A stretch of DNA of 33,127 nucleotides from Dactylosporangium siamense (GTDB taxonomy: Bacteria > Actinomycetota > Actinomycetes > Mycobacteriales > Micromonosporaceae): contig NZ_BONQ01000153.1 in the NCBI RefSeq assembly GCF_016862795.1, positions 1 through 33,127 on the forward strand. The letters are read 5' to 3'. The number at the start of each line of letters is the position of its first letter. The first letter of the stretch is position 1. Below are positions 14,581 to 22,052 of the stretch, piece by piece. Both the position numbers and the translations under genes were made by a program. The notes beneath the pieces are model-generated. The model searched no databases and was not told where the DNA came from. It saw only the letters and a program-made list of their open reading frames with translations.

Positions 14581-16188
14581 ATGCACGTGCTACGTCGGAT
14601 GCGGCTGGCGGTGCGGCTCGCCGTGTGTTTCGCCGCGGTCGGGGTGCTGTTCAGCACCGGCATCGTCGTCGGCGCGCGGGCGCTCGGTGACCAGTCGACA
14701 TCGGTCGAGCACCTGCGCCGGCTGATGGCGCTCATGCACCAGGTCGACGAGCAGAAGTACTACGACGCGGACATCTCCGGCTGGCAGCTCGCGTACGCCT
14801 GGGACACGTACCGGCTCAAGGACCCGAAGGCCGCCGTCGCGCCCACCTCGGACAACCGGGCCGGGTTCCTCGCCGACAAGGCCGTCCTGCAGACCCTGCT
14901 CCGCGACACGCGCACCGCCGACATGACCGCGGCGGAACGGGCGATCTTCGAGGAGCTCAGGACGCTGTGGGAGTCGTACTGGACCTACGACGACCAGATC
15001 GCCGGCCTCTTCGGGCAGGGCCGCATCGACGACGCGAACGCGGTCATCCTCGGCCCGTCGTTCGAGATCTACGTGAAGATCGTCGAGCAGACCAACGCGC
15101 TCATCGCCCAGGTCACCGCCCGGGCCTCCGCCGCCGCCGTGGACGCGCACACGGCCGCGAACCGGGCCCGGGCCACGATGACGGTCCTCGGCGTCGCCGC
15201 CGCGCTCGTCGCGGCCCTGCTGATCTGGGCGCTGACCCGCAGCCTCACCGTGCCGCTGCGCCGCCTCGACCACGCGCTGCGCCGGCTGTCCGGCAAGGAC
15301 CTCACCGCGACCGTGGCCGACCCGGCCCGCGACGAGGTGGGCGCGATGGCGGCCTCCTACGACGAGGCGGTCACCGGCCTGCGGCGGACCCTCACGGACC
15401 TGTCGGCCGGCGCCCGCGAGCTCACCGGCGCCTCCACCGCGGCGGCGGCCGCCGGCCACGCGATCGCCGACGGTGCGGCGCAGGCCGACACGCAGGCCGC
15501 GAGCGTCACCGACACCGCCGACGTGGTCTCCCAGAACGTGCAGACCGTCGCGGCGGGCGCCGAGCAGATGGGCGCCTCGATCTCGGAGATCGCCCGCAAC
15601 GCCGCCGACGCCGCCGGGGTCGCGATGACGGCGGTGACGGCCGCCGAGACCACCCACGCGACGATCGGCCGGCTCGGCACCGCCTCGGCCGAGATCGAGG
15701 ACGTGGTCAAGCTGATCACGTCGATCGCCGGCCAGACGAACCTTCTGGCGCTCAACGCCACGATCGAGGCGGCCCGCGCCGGCGACGCGGGCCGCGGCTT
15801 CGCCGTCGTCGCCAACGAGGTCAAGGACCTCGCCCAGGAGACGTCCCGGGCGACGGAGAGCATCGCCCAGCGCGTCGCCGCCATCCAGCAGGGCACCGGC
15901 GACGCGGTCACCGCGATCTCCGAGATCGGCGCGATCATCGCCCAGATCAGCGACTACCAGACGACGATCGCCTCCGCGGTCGAGGAGCAGTCGGCCACGA
16001 CCGCGGAGATGACCCGCAACGTGGCCGAGGCCGCCGACGGCACGGCCCGCATCGCCACGTCGATCGCCGCAGTCGCCTCGGCGACGGCGGGCAGCCGCGC
16101 CGGCGCGGACGAGGCGAACCGCAGCGCGGAGGAACTGCGGGCCCTGGCCGACCGGCTGCACCACGCCGTCTCTGAGTTCACTGTGTGA
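14581..16188 (+). CDS. Methyl-accepting chemotaxis-type receptor
   Basis: This is a 535-aa transmembrane receptor. It has TM1 (about 11-33), a helical 4HB-type outer domain of 165 residues ([21 protein letters not shown] onward), TM2 (about 200-219), HAMP (220-270) and a long cytoplasmic coiled coil. The conserved hairpin tip [17 protein letters not shown] and [11 protein letters not shown] is at about 384-415, where CheA and CheW bind in other bacteria. GGGGGAG precedes ATG 14581. No CheA, CheW, CheR or flagellar gene is in the window, so partners must be elsewhere or the receptor serves a non-chemotaxis role. Tyr/Trp-rich patches in the outer domain ([12 protein letters not shown]) may form the ligand site; the ligand is unknown. 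Confidence 0.92.
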   Translation: MHVLRRMRLAVRLAVCFAAVGVLFSTGIVVGARALGDQSTSVEHLRRLMALMHQVDEQKYYDADISGWQLAYAWDTYRLKDPKAAVAPTSDNRAGFLADKAVLQTLLRDTRTADMTAAERAIFEELRTLWESYWTYDDQIAGLFGQGRIDDANAVILGPSFEIYVKIVEQTNALIAQVTARASAAAVDAHTAANRARATMTVLGVAAALVAALLIWALTRSLTVPLRRLDHALRRLSGKDLTATVADPARDEVGAMAASYDEAVTGLRRTLTDLSAGARELTGASTAAAAAGHAIADGAAQADTQAASVTDTADVVSQNVQTVAAGAEQMGASISEIARNAADAAGVAMTAVTAAETTHATIGRLGTASAEIEDVVKLITSIAGQTNLLALNATIEAARAGDAGRGFAVVANEVKDLAQETSRATESIAQRVAAIQQGTGDAVTAISEIGAIIAQISDYQTTIASAVEEQSATTAEMTRNVAEAADGTARIATSIAAVASATAGSRAGADEANRSAEELRALADRLHHAVSEFTV

Positions 16189-16234
16189 GGACGTTCACGG
16201 TCTGCGGACGTTCACCGTCTGATCAGGTCAGGTC
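16176..16234. repeat. 17-bp array at the receptor stop plus CAGGT repeats
   Basis: Three degenerate 17-bp units start with GTTCAC at 16176, 16193 and 16210. Unit 1 contains the TGA stop 16186-16188. The array runs into CAGGT-CAGGT (16224-16233), which carries the TCA (16228-16230) of the convergent YcnI-like gene's stop. Confidence 0.8.
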
Positions 16235-16941
16235 CCGGACTGCGGACGCGCGCGGCGGAACGCGAGGACCGCGACGACCAGGCCGGCGAGACCCAGGACG
16301 AGCCCCGCGACGCCGAGCCCGACCGCGGTGCCGTCACCGCCGTCGTCCTTCGCCGCGACCGCTGGCGCGGCACCGGTGGGCGCCGCGGTGGCGGCCGCGT
16401 CGGCCTTCTTGGTGAGCTTCAGGACCGGGGCCGGGTGCTCGGCCTCCGCGCCGGCGGCGGGCTCGTCGATCCAGCGGACGACCTCACCGCCGGAGTACGT
16501 CTGCAGCGCCTTGAACACGATCTTGTCGACGGCCGGCAGCGGGCCGAGCGACACGTCGAACTCCTGGAACTGGTGCGGCTTGATCTCCGCACCCGCCGAC
16601 GCCGTCCAGGTGATCTTCGAGACGGCGTCGGTGATCTCGCCGTCGTCGGTCTTGATCGGCGTCGCGAGCTTGCTGTTCTCGGCGACCGCGGTCCAGCCCT
16701 GGATCGGTTTGAGCGACACGGACGCGATCGGGGTGTCGGTCGGCAGCGCGATCTCGAGCTTGGTGGTGGAGGCGTCGTCGCGCTCGTTCGGCACCCGGAA
16801 CGTCACCTTCGTGTAGCCGCCCTGCGTGGCGGTGCCCGGGTTGACGGTGACGTGGGCGGAGGCGACGGCGGGGAAGGCGAGTGCCGCGGCGGCGGCCGCG
16901 GTCACGGCGACACCCGCGCGGACCACATGGGTCAGGCGCAT
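16228..16941 (-). CDS. YcnI-like copper-binding exported protein (DUF1775)
   Basis: A signal peptide (1-29) ends VASA, so the mature chain starts HVTVNPGTA, the hallmark of YcnI proteins. There the N-terminal His and nearby residues bind copper at the outer membrane face. The domain runs to about residue 165 (YTKVTFRVPNERDDA, IQGWTAVAE, WIDEP, all typical). It is followed by an Ala/Pro linker and one C-terminal membrane helix (about 206-228) with a basic tail, which anchors it. 237 aa from ATG 16941 (AGAGGA 11 nt upstream; an earlier GTG would add 12 residues that spoil the signal peptide). Usual neighbours are copper-trafficking genes (CopC/CopD, Sco). None lies next to it, though the exported protein at 32445 has a similar mature N-terminal His. 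Confidence 0.85.
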   Translation of the reverse strand: MRLTHVVRAGVAVTAAAAAALAFPAVASAHVTVNPGTATQGGYTKVTFRVPNERDDASTTKLEIALPTDTPIASVSLKPIQGWTAVAENSKLATPIKTDDGEITDAVSKITWTASAGAEIKPHQFQEFDVSLGPLPAVDKIVFKALQTYSGGEVVRWIDEPAAGAEAEHPAPVLKLTKKADAAATAAPTGAAPAVAAKDDGGDGTAVGLGVAGLVLGLAGLVVAVLAFRRARPQSGT

Positions 16942-17036
16942 GATGCGGGCTGTCCTCTCGGAAGACGGGAACTGCACGGTCTGCGGGTAGTCGCCGCGGG
17001 CCGCCGGAAAGTTCCCGCCGGTTCCGGAAAACCGGT

Positions 17037-17051
17037 CAGGTCAGGTCAGGT
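17037..17051. repeat. CAGGT triplicate over the VKOR stop codon
   Basis: Three copies of the 5-mer CAGGT (17037-17051) overlap the last two codons and the TGA of the VKOR-family gene (TCA 17041-17043). The same 5-mer is repeated at the stop of the neighbouring YcnI-like gene (16224-16233). Confidence 0.75.
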
Positions 17052-17517
17052 CGGCCGGGTCCGCGTAGGCGGTGCCGAGCGCCGTCACCGCGAACAGGCC
17101 GACGGCCAGGACGTGCACCGCCGTGCACCACAGGCAGATCGCGTCCAGGATGAACAGCTCCGCGAAGACGAGCCACGCGACGAACAGCACCCCGACCGCC
17201 GCGAACGCGAGCCGGGCGAGCCGGACGTCCCGGCGCGGGGTGCGCCACAGCGGTGCCAGGGCCACCATGGCCGCGAAGTACAGCAGGCCCAGGACCGCGA
17301 CCGGCACGCCGAACAGGGTGGACTGCTCGCTGGTGGTGACCTTCAGGCAGTTCAACGCGCCGGTGTCCGGGCACGCGAGGGTGGTCGAGGACGTGTAGTG
17401 CTCGATCGTCAGGTACACCGACACGGCCAGGCCGACGACGGACAGCACCAGTGACACGGGCGGCACCCACCGCTGGACCAGGGAGTCGGCGATCGGGTTG
17501 ACGGCGGTCTCGGTCAT
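17041..17517 (-). CDS. Vitamin K epoxide reductase family protein (disulfide regenerator)
   Basis: Bacterial VKOR proteins re-oxidise a DsbA-type partner and pass electrons to menaquinone. This 158-aa membrane protein has four or five helices, the active-site pair Cys128-x2-Cys131 (AICLWCTAVH) at the end of a late helix, and the loop pair Cys49/Cys57 (ACPDTGALNC), which shuttles electrons. All four catalytic Cys are present. It has no fused thioredoxin domain; that function is probably supplied by the adjacent upstream gene, whose stop is 2 nt before this ATG. The stop lies in a CAGGT repeat. Confidence 0.9.
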   Translation of the reverse strand: MTETAVNPIADSLVQRWVPPVSLVLSVVGLAVSVYLTIEHYTSSTTLACPDTGALNCLKVTTSEQSTLFGVPVAVLGLLYFAAMVALAPLWRTPRRDVRLARLAFAAVGVLFVAWLVFAELFILDAICLWCTAVHVLAVGLFAVTALGTAYADPADLT

Positions 17518-17519
17518 CC

Positions 17520-18449
17520 TCAGACCTTTCCCTGGAAGGCGGTCGCGGCCGGGGTGGTGCAGACGTTCGCCGGCTTGCCGCCGGTGATCTTGCACAGCAC
17601 GGCGGTGATCGCGTTGGCGTTGCCGGCGATCGCCTTGGTGATCTCGCTGTTCGGGTCGGCCAGGGCCGCCGTGACCTGCTCCGCGGTCATGCCGGCGAGC
17701 AGCTGCGGGCTGAACGACGCCCCGCCGGCGACGGCCTGGTTGGCGAAGTCGATGAACGGGATCGACCCGGCGGACTTCGCGTCGACGTACGGCGGGGCGT
17801 TGAACTTCTGCACCAGCTGCGCCTGCTGCGCCGTCAACTGGTCCAGCGGCGTGTACGAGCCGCCCTTGCGGGTCCGGCTGCTGGTCTCCACGCCCTGGAA
17901 CGTGAGCACGTCGCTGGTGTAGGTGGAACCGTGGAACGACACCGTCGGCGTGTTCGGGTACACGTCGTCCGACGCCGAGGCGGTGATCGTCAGCCCGCTG
18001 AACGTGCCGAATCGGGACAGGGCCACCACGACCGGCCAGCGCTGCGCGGCGCAGAACGGGCAGTACTCGGCGCCGACATACAGCACGAGCGGCTTGCCCC
18101 CGTCGGTGAGCACCTCCTGGCCGCTGATCGCCTTCGGCAGCGTCGCGGCGGAGCCGGGGCCGGCGGCGGAGCCGGTGCCGACCTGGTCGAGCACCGACGG
18201 CGGCACCGAGGTCAGCTGGGCGACGATCGCCGCGGCGGCCGCGCCGGTGGGGAACGGCGAGGCCGGCTCGCCGCCGCCGCCCCCGCCCGCCCCGCCGAGC
18301 TTCGCCACGATCATGACGGCGAACACGACCAGGACCGTGGCGATCGCGGCCGTCGCCCGGCGCATCCGGCCCTTCCTGGCCGTCGTCCGCTCCTGGATCA
18401 TCCGCATGCGTCGCGCGTACTCGCGCGAGTCCCGCTGGCGCTTCGACAC
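17520..18449 (-). CDS. DUF929 membrane-anchored thioredoxin-like protein
   Basis: A basic head (residues 1-30), one membrane helix (31-50), a Gly-rich linker and a large outer domain. The domain carries Cys130-Pro-Phe-Cys133 in [16 protein letters not shown], a DsbA/DsbG-type active site, and a late Cys pair (VLCKITGG and NVCTTP). DUF929 proteins are archaeal and actinobacterial thiol oxidoreductases. The pairing with VKOR two bases downstream makes a complete two-gene oxidative folding unit outside the membrane. The start is uncertain: GTG 18449 follows a G-run, and an ATG 13-15 codons later is also possible. 309 aa. Confidence 0.85.
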   Translation of the reverse strand: MSKRQRDSREYARRMRMIQERTTARKGRMRRATAAIATVLVVFAVMIVAKLGGAGGGGGGEPASPFPTGAAAAAIVAQLTSVPPSVLDQVGTGSAAGPGSAATLPKAISGQEVLTDGGKPLVLYVGAEYCPFCAAQRWPVVVALSRFGTFSGLTITASASDDVYPNTPTVSFHGSTYTSDVLTFQGVETSSRTRKGGSYTPLDQLTAQQAQLVQKFNAPPYVDAKSAGSIPFIDFANQAVAGGASFSPQLLAGMTAEQVTAALADPNSEITKAIAGNANAITAVLCKITGGKPANVCTTPAATAFQGKV

Positions 18450-18670
18450 GCGCAACCCCCACTCGTCTGCCTGGTTAGTCGTACGGGAGCACCCACAGGT
18501 TCCCTGCGTCGCCGACTTTAGGCGGACGGCCTGCCGTCGCACTGGGTCGAAGGTCCCGCCACGCCGGGTAGGACGGCAGATCTTGCGCGGGCCGGTGCGC
18601 GGGTGCACTGTGGCATGTCGGCACCCGGAGAACTGACCCAGAGCACGGATGCGAGGGGCGAACCCACATC
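18450..18670. other. Divergent promoter region with a 17-mer shared with 6015-6031
   Basis: This gap separates the DUF929 gene and the cyclase-family gene. It contains CTGGTTAGTCGTACGGG at 18471-18487, identical to 6015-6031, where it covers the stop codon of the secreted-protein gene. No open frame here is convincing, and no clear promoter boxes were identified. Confidence 0.4.
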
Positions 18671-19510
18671 ATGCAGCGACGACACCTTCTGACAGCGGCC
18701 GCGACCGGTGCGGTGGCCGGTGCCGCCGGACTGGCCGGCAGCGCGGCGGCCGCCGAGAGCGGCAGTGGAAGCGGGGCGGGACAGTTGAAGCCCGGCAAGA
18801 CCCGGTTGATCAGCCTGTCGCACGTGAACGACCCGGCGAAGACCAACATCTACCCCGGCGACCCGGCGTTCGAGCTGGAGACCATCGCCACCATCGAGGA
18901 GGACGGCTACTACCTGCAGTTCGTCCGGGAGGGCGAGGCCACCGGCACCCACTGGGGCGCGCCCGGCCACTTCAACGCCGGTGAACCCCTGGCCGACGAC
19001 CTCGACCCCAACGACCTGTTCCTGCCCGCGGTCAAGATCGACGTGCGGGACAAGTGCGCCCGCAACGCCGACTACGCGCTGACCGTCGACGACGTCAAGC
19101 AGTGGGAGCGCCGGCACGGCCGGATCCCGGACGAGTCGATGATCATCATGTGGACCGGCTGGGAGTACAAGTGGGGCACTGACGCCTTCCCGAACCTCGA
19201 CGCCGACGGGGTCCTGCACCAGCCGGGCTTCGCGCCGCAGACCGTCCAGTGGTTCATCGACACCGGCCGGATCGGCCGCAACGGCGGCACCGGCATCGAC
19301 ACGTTCGGCCCCGACCTCGGCACCGACCCGGAGTTCCTGGCGTCGCTGCTGGTCTACCAGCGGCACCGGATCAGCCTGGAGATCCTCGCCAACCTCGCCA
19401 AGTTCCCGACCACCGGCGCCTCGATCCTCTGCGGCGGCTTCATCAACGCCAAGGGCTCCGGGTCCACGGCGCTCATCTACGGCGTGATCCCGCCCGGCGT
19501 GCACGTCTGA
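18671..19510 (+). CDS. Tat-exported cyclase-family (kynurenine-formamidase-like) hydrolase
   Basis: The N-terminus (QRRHLLTAAATGAVAGAAGLAGSAAAA) is a twin-arginine-type signal, so the folded enzyme is exported. The mature part fits the cyclase/KynB-like fold: ISLSHVNDPAKTNIYPGDP near 47-65, the metal motif region EATGTHWGAPGHF (His94, His100), and a C-terminal ASILCGGFINAKGSGSTALIYGVIPPG. In classic members the motif is HxGTHxDxPxH. Here the first His is Glu/Ala and the Asp is Gly96, so metal binding must differ, or activity is lost. 279 aa. The ATG at 18671 has only a weak GAGGGG upstream. Substrate unknown. It is divergent from the DUF929/VKOR pair, and a peptidase gene follows 35 bp later. 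Confidence 0.8.
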   Translation: MQRRHLLTAAATGAVAGAAGLAGSAAAAESGSGSGAGQLKPGKTRLISLSHVNDPAKTNIYPGDPAFELETIATIEEDGYYLQFVREGEATGTHWGAPGHFNAGEPLADDLDPNDLFLPAVKIDVRDKCARNADYALTVDDVKQWERRHGRIPDESMIIMWTGWEYKWGTDAFPNLDADGVLHQPGFAPQTVQWFIDTGRIGRNGGTGIDTFGPDLGTDPEFLASLLVYQRHRISLEILANLAKFPTTGASILCGGFINAKGSGSTALIYGVIPPGVHV

Positions 19511-19545
19511 GTTTCCGTCAAGTCGCGCCTCCGGGTGCCGATGCG

Positions 19546-20079
19546 GTGCGTGTGGAAGGCATCACCGGCATCGCCACCCGGATGGCAGAGATCCGTCACC
19601 AGCTCGCCGCGTTCCGCCCGCCGGCCGCGCCCGTGGCGGACGACGCCGCCGCGTTCGCCGGGGCGCTGACGGCCGCGACCGGTGTGTCCGAGGCGACGCT
19701 GAAGAAGACCTATGACAACGGCCGCATCCCGGCCTCCGCGCTCACCGAGATCGGCGCGACCGGTCACCGGCTCGCCGCGCCCGCCGCGACCGCCATGGAG
19801 GGCCTGCTGCGCAAGGCACAGGCGGACGGGGTCACGATCGGCATCACCGACTCGTACCGCGGCTACGAGGAGCAGGTCGACCTCGCCCGCCGAAAGGGCC
19901 TCTACGCGCAGGGCGGCCTCGCCGCGGCGCCCGGCACCAGCGACCACGGCTGGGGCATGGCCGTCGACCTCGACCTCGACGCGAAGGCGCAGGCCTGGAT
20001 GCGGGCCAACGCGGGACGGTTCGGCTTCACGGAGAACACCCCGCGCGAGCCGTGGCACTGGAAGTTCGCCGGCTCCTGA
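19546..20079 (+). CDS. M15-family D-Ala-D-Ala carboxypeptidase-like protein
   Basis: Residues 85-177 are a VanY/M15B peptidase domain: ITDSYRGYEEQ, then SDHGWGMAVDLD with zinc ligands His134 and Asp141, and PREPWHWKF with His171. Such enzymes trim the last D-Ala of peptidoglycan stem peptides. The N-terminal 80 residues (IATRMAEIRHQLAAF, FAGALTAATGVSE) are helical and resemble linker/partner regions of actinobacterial wall hydrolases. No signal peptide is seen from either GTG (19546 or 19552), which is odd for a wall enzyme: it may use another route, or the true start may differ. The gene lies 35 bp after the cyclase gene and is probably co-transcribed with it. 177 aa. Confidence 0.8.
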   Translation: MRVEGITGIATRMAEIRHQLAAFRPPAAPVADDAAAFAGALTAATGVSEATLKKTYDNGRIPASALTEIGATGHRLAAPAATAMEGLLRKAQADGVTIGITDSYRGYEEQVDLARRKGLYAQGGLAAAPGTSDHGWGMAVDLDLDAKAQAWMRANAGRFGFTENTPREPWHWKFAGS

Positions 20080-20095
20080 CTGTCCCGCCCCCCGC

Positions 20096-20108
20096 TAGGC
20101 TGCGGGGA
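20096..20108 (+). promoter_or_regulatory. Likely leaderless promoter before 20108
   Basis: TAGGCT (20096-20101), then 6 nt, then the ATG, with no Shine-Dalgarno sequence. It has the same layout as at 12491 and 20578. Confidence 0.5.
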
Positions 20109-20563
20109 TGTTGGTGTCGTCGCTGCTCACCGTGCACCTGGTCCTGGCCGCGATGTGGTGCGGGTCGATGGGCTACAGCCTGCTCGTGGTCCAGCCGAAG
20201 GTCGCCCGGTTCGGGTTCGACGACGACCGGCTCGAGGACTTCCTCACGCTGCTCGCCCAGGGCAACCGGTGGAAGGTCGTGCCGATCATCGCGGCGCTCC
20301 TGGTCACCGGCGCGGGCGTCGCGGCGCTCACCGGCGGCGGCGTCCGGCTGACGTTTCTCGGGGTGTTGGTGGTGTACGGCGCAGCCGCCGCCGTGTTCGC
20401 CGACGTTTCGTGGCGGCACTGGCCGGCGCGGGTGTTCGCGCTGCCCGAGGAGCGCCCGGCGCTGCGGCACGGCCTGCGCGTGCGGGCGTGGACGATGCTG
20501 GTCCTCGTCGGGACCGCGTTCGCCGCCGCGCTGCTGGCCGTGACGTCGCGCGGGCAGTGGTGA
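20108..20563 (+). CDS. Four-helix membrane protein of unknown function
   Basis: 151 aa with four membrane helices (about 3-25, 57-77, 80-98, 127-146). The first opens VHLVLAAMWCGSMGYSLLVVQP, a His/Cys-containing pattern seen in CopD-like and related small membrane proteins. A cytoplasmic or outer loop contains the acidic FDDDRLEDFL. I cannot assign a family with confidence. The start is set by a -10-like TAGGCT 6 nt upstream, so the mRNA is probably leaderless. The next gene has its own similar promoter, so the two need not form an operon. Confidence 0.65.
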   Translation: MLVSSLLTVHLVLAAMWCGSMGYSLLVVQPKVARFGFDDDRLEDFLTLLAQGNRWKVVPIIAALLVTGAGVAALTGGGVRLTFLGVLVVYGAAAAVFADVSWRHWPARVFALPEERPALRHGLRVRAWTMLVLVGTAFAAALLAVTSRGQW

Positions 20564-20577
20564 CCCGGCGACGCTGT

Positions 20578-20590
20578 TAGGGTGCCCTGA
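20578..20590 (+). promoter_or_regulatory. Likely leaderless promoter before 20590
   Basis: TAGGGT (20578-20583), then 6 nt, then the ATG. No Shine-Dalgarno sequence precedes the start. The box lies just after the stop of the upstream gene. Confidence 0.5.
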
Positions 20591-21426
20591 TGTATCCCGC
20601 ACCCGCCCGCCCTGGGTTCGGCTGGAAGCTGCTGCAGAGCTGGTGGGTCCTCATCTCGATCGTGGGGATCGGCTGCCTCAGCGGCGCCGGCTTCGTCCTC
20701 ATCGGGCTGCGGGCCCGCAAGCCCGGCTGGTGGGGCACCGGCGTGGCGTACATGGTGGTCGAGACCGCGCTGTTCGTCGCCTCCGACCGGGTGTTGTCGG
20801 GCACCCCCGAGCACCTGGACGACACCATCGTCACGGCGTGGGGCGTGCTGTGGCTCGTCAGCATCGTGCACTCGTTCGTGCTCAACGTGTTCTGGCTGCG
20901 CTGGCGGGAGCAGCGCTACCTGGCCACCCAGCCGCAGCCGTTCGGCGTCCCGGCCGCGTACGGTTCGCCGGCGGTGCCGTTCGGCTCGCCGGTCGCCCCC
21001 GCGTCGGCGGTGCCCTACTCGGGCGCGCCGTACCAGAGCCCGCCGCCGGTGGGTCCGCCCGCCACCGGGTCGATCGGGTTCCCGGCCCAGTGCCAGCCGC
21101 CGACGGCCGGGCACGTGCCGCAGCAGTACCCGTCGCAGCCGTCGTCGCTGCAGTTCCCGGCCGCGACGACGGGATCCACCACGCCGTGGCCGGCGCCGAC
21201 GCCGTGGACGCCGAACGGCCCGGTCGACGTGAACATCGCCGACGCCGCGCAGTTCAGCACCCTGGAGGCCTTCGACGCGGCCCGGGTCGCCCACGTGCTG
21301 TCGGAGCGGCAGCGTCGCGGCGGCTACACCAGCCTGGCGGAGTTCGCCGCGACCGCACAGCTGACGCCGTATCAGTTCGAACGGATCCAGCACCGCCTGG
21401 CGCTGTCCCCGCCGCGCCGGTTCTAG
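20590..21426 (+). CDS. Membrane protein with Pro-rich linker and ComEA-like HhH tail
   Basis: 278 aa in three parts. Residues 1-105 hold three membrane helices (about 14-37, 45-65, 80-103) and a WLRWREQRYL amphipathic exit. Residues 110-210 are a Pro/Ala/Ser/Gln-rich flexible linker. Residues 215-272 read as a helix-hairpin-helix of the ComEA type: VDVNIADAAQFSTLEAFDAARVAHVL, RRGGYTSLAEFAA, ending in a second helix pair. In ComEA this motif binds DNA, but here the GxGxx hairpin turn is replaced by EAFD, so DNA binding is doubtful. Topology would leave the tail on the cytoplasmic side if the N-terminus is outside. No competence genes are nearby. The stop codon overlaps that of the convergent lutC (shared CTAG at 21423-21426). 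Confidence 0.65.
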   Translation: MYPAPARPGFGWKLLQSWWVLISIVGIGCLSGAGFVLIGLRARKPGWWGTGVAYMVVETALFVASDRVLSGTPEHLDDTIVTAWGVLWLVSIVHSFVLNVFWLRWREQRYLATQPQPFGVPAAYGSPAVPFGSPVAPASAVPYSGAPYQSPPPVGPPATGSIGFPAQCQPPTAGHVPQQYPSQPSSLQFPAATTGSTTPWPAPTPWTPNGPVDVNIADAAQFSTLEAFDAARVAHVLSERQRRGGYTSLAEFAATAQLTPYQFERIQHRLALSPPRRF

Positions 21427-22052
21427 CGCACGAGCAGGACCACGAGGGTGCGCGGGCCGTGCACGCCCTCGACCCGGTTGAGCTCGATGTCGCTGGTCGC
21501 CGACGGCCCGCTGATCAGCGTCAGCGGGCGGGTCGGGGTCAGCCGCACGAGCAGATCCGGCACCGACTGCACGACCTGGTCGGCGCGGACCACGCAGAAG
21601 TGCCGGTCCGGCACCAGCGTGATCGCCCGGCGGCCCTGGTCGGGGCCGCCGTCCAGGGCGATCGTGCCCGTCTCCGCGCACGCCGCCGCACACGCCGTGA
21701 CCACCCCCGCGAAGCTGTCGAGGTCGCGGGGTCCGAGGGTGCCGTCGTCGACCGTGACGTCAGCACCGGGGAGCCAGCCGTCGGGCAGCCCCGGCGGGGC
21801 GATCAGCCGGCCGCCCGCGGGCATGCCGGCGTCCAGCGCGGTGCGCAGGTCGCCGGCCAGGCCCTCGGCGGTCGTGGTGATCACGGTCGCCTTGTAGTCG
21901 ACGAGGCGGTCGACCAGCAGCTCGAGCAGCTCGGGGGAGCCGGCCGGGACGGTCCCGGCGCGCCGGTAGTCGCGGGGGACCTCCGGCACCACCGGGTCCG
22001 GGCCGAGGGCGGAGCGGATCCGGGCCAGCACCGCGTCCCGCGCGTCACTCAT
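21423..22052 (-). CDS. lutC: LutC, LUD-domain protein of lactate oxidation
   Basis: This is the third subunit of the LutABC system that oxidises L-lactate to pyruvate. The 209-aa protein is a single LUD domain: ARIRSALGPDPVVPEVPRDYR at the N-terminus, ACAETGTIALDGGPDQGRRAITLVPDRHFCVV in the centre, and LISGPSATSDIELNRVEGVHGPRTLVVLLV at the C-terminus, where the SATSDIE region is a family hallmark. Its ATG (22052) overlaps the lutB stop by 4 nt (ATGA). It is the last gene of the operon and ends inside the CTAG shared with the convergent gene. Cytoplasmic. Confidence 0.92.
   Translation of the reverse strand: MSDARDAVLARIRSALGPDPVVPEVPRDYRRAGTVPAGSPELLELLVDRLVDYKATVITTTAEGLAGDLRTALDAGMPAGGRLIAPPGLPDGWLPGADVTVDDGTLGPRDLDSFAGVVTACAAACAETGTIALDGGPDQGRRAITLVPDRHFCVVRADQVVQSVPDLLVRLTPTRPLTLISGPSATSDIELNRVEGVHGPRTLVVLLVR

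Noticed and set aside
14590-16164. 524-codon minus-strand frame opposite the chemoreceptor
   Set aside because: Shadow of a gene whose own protein shows clear receptor motifs; the translation is Gly/Arg/Val/Asp filler.
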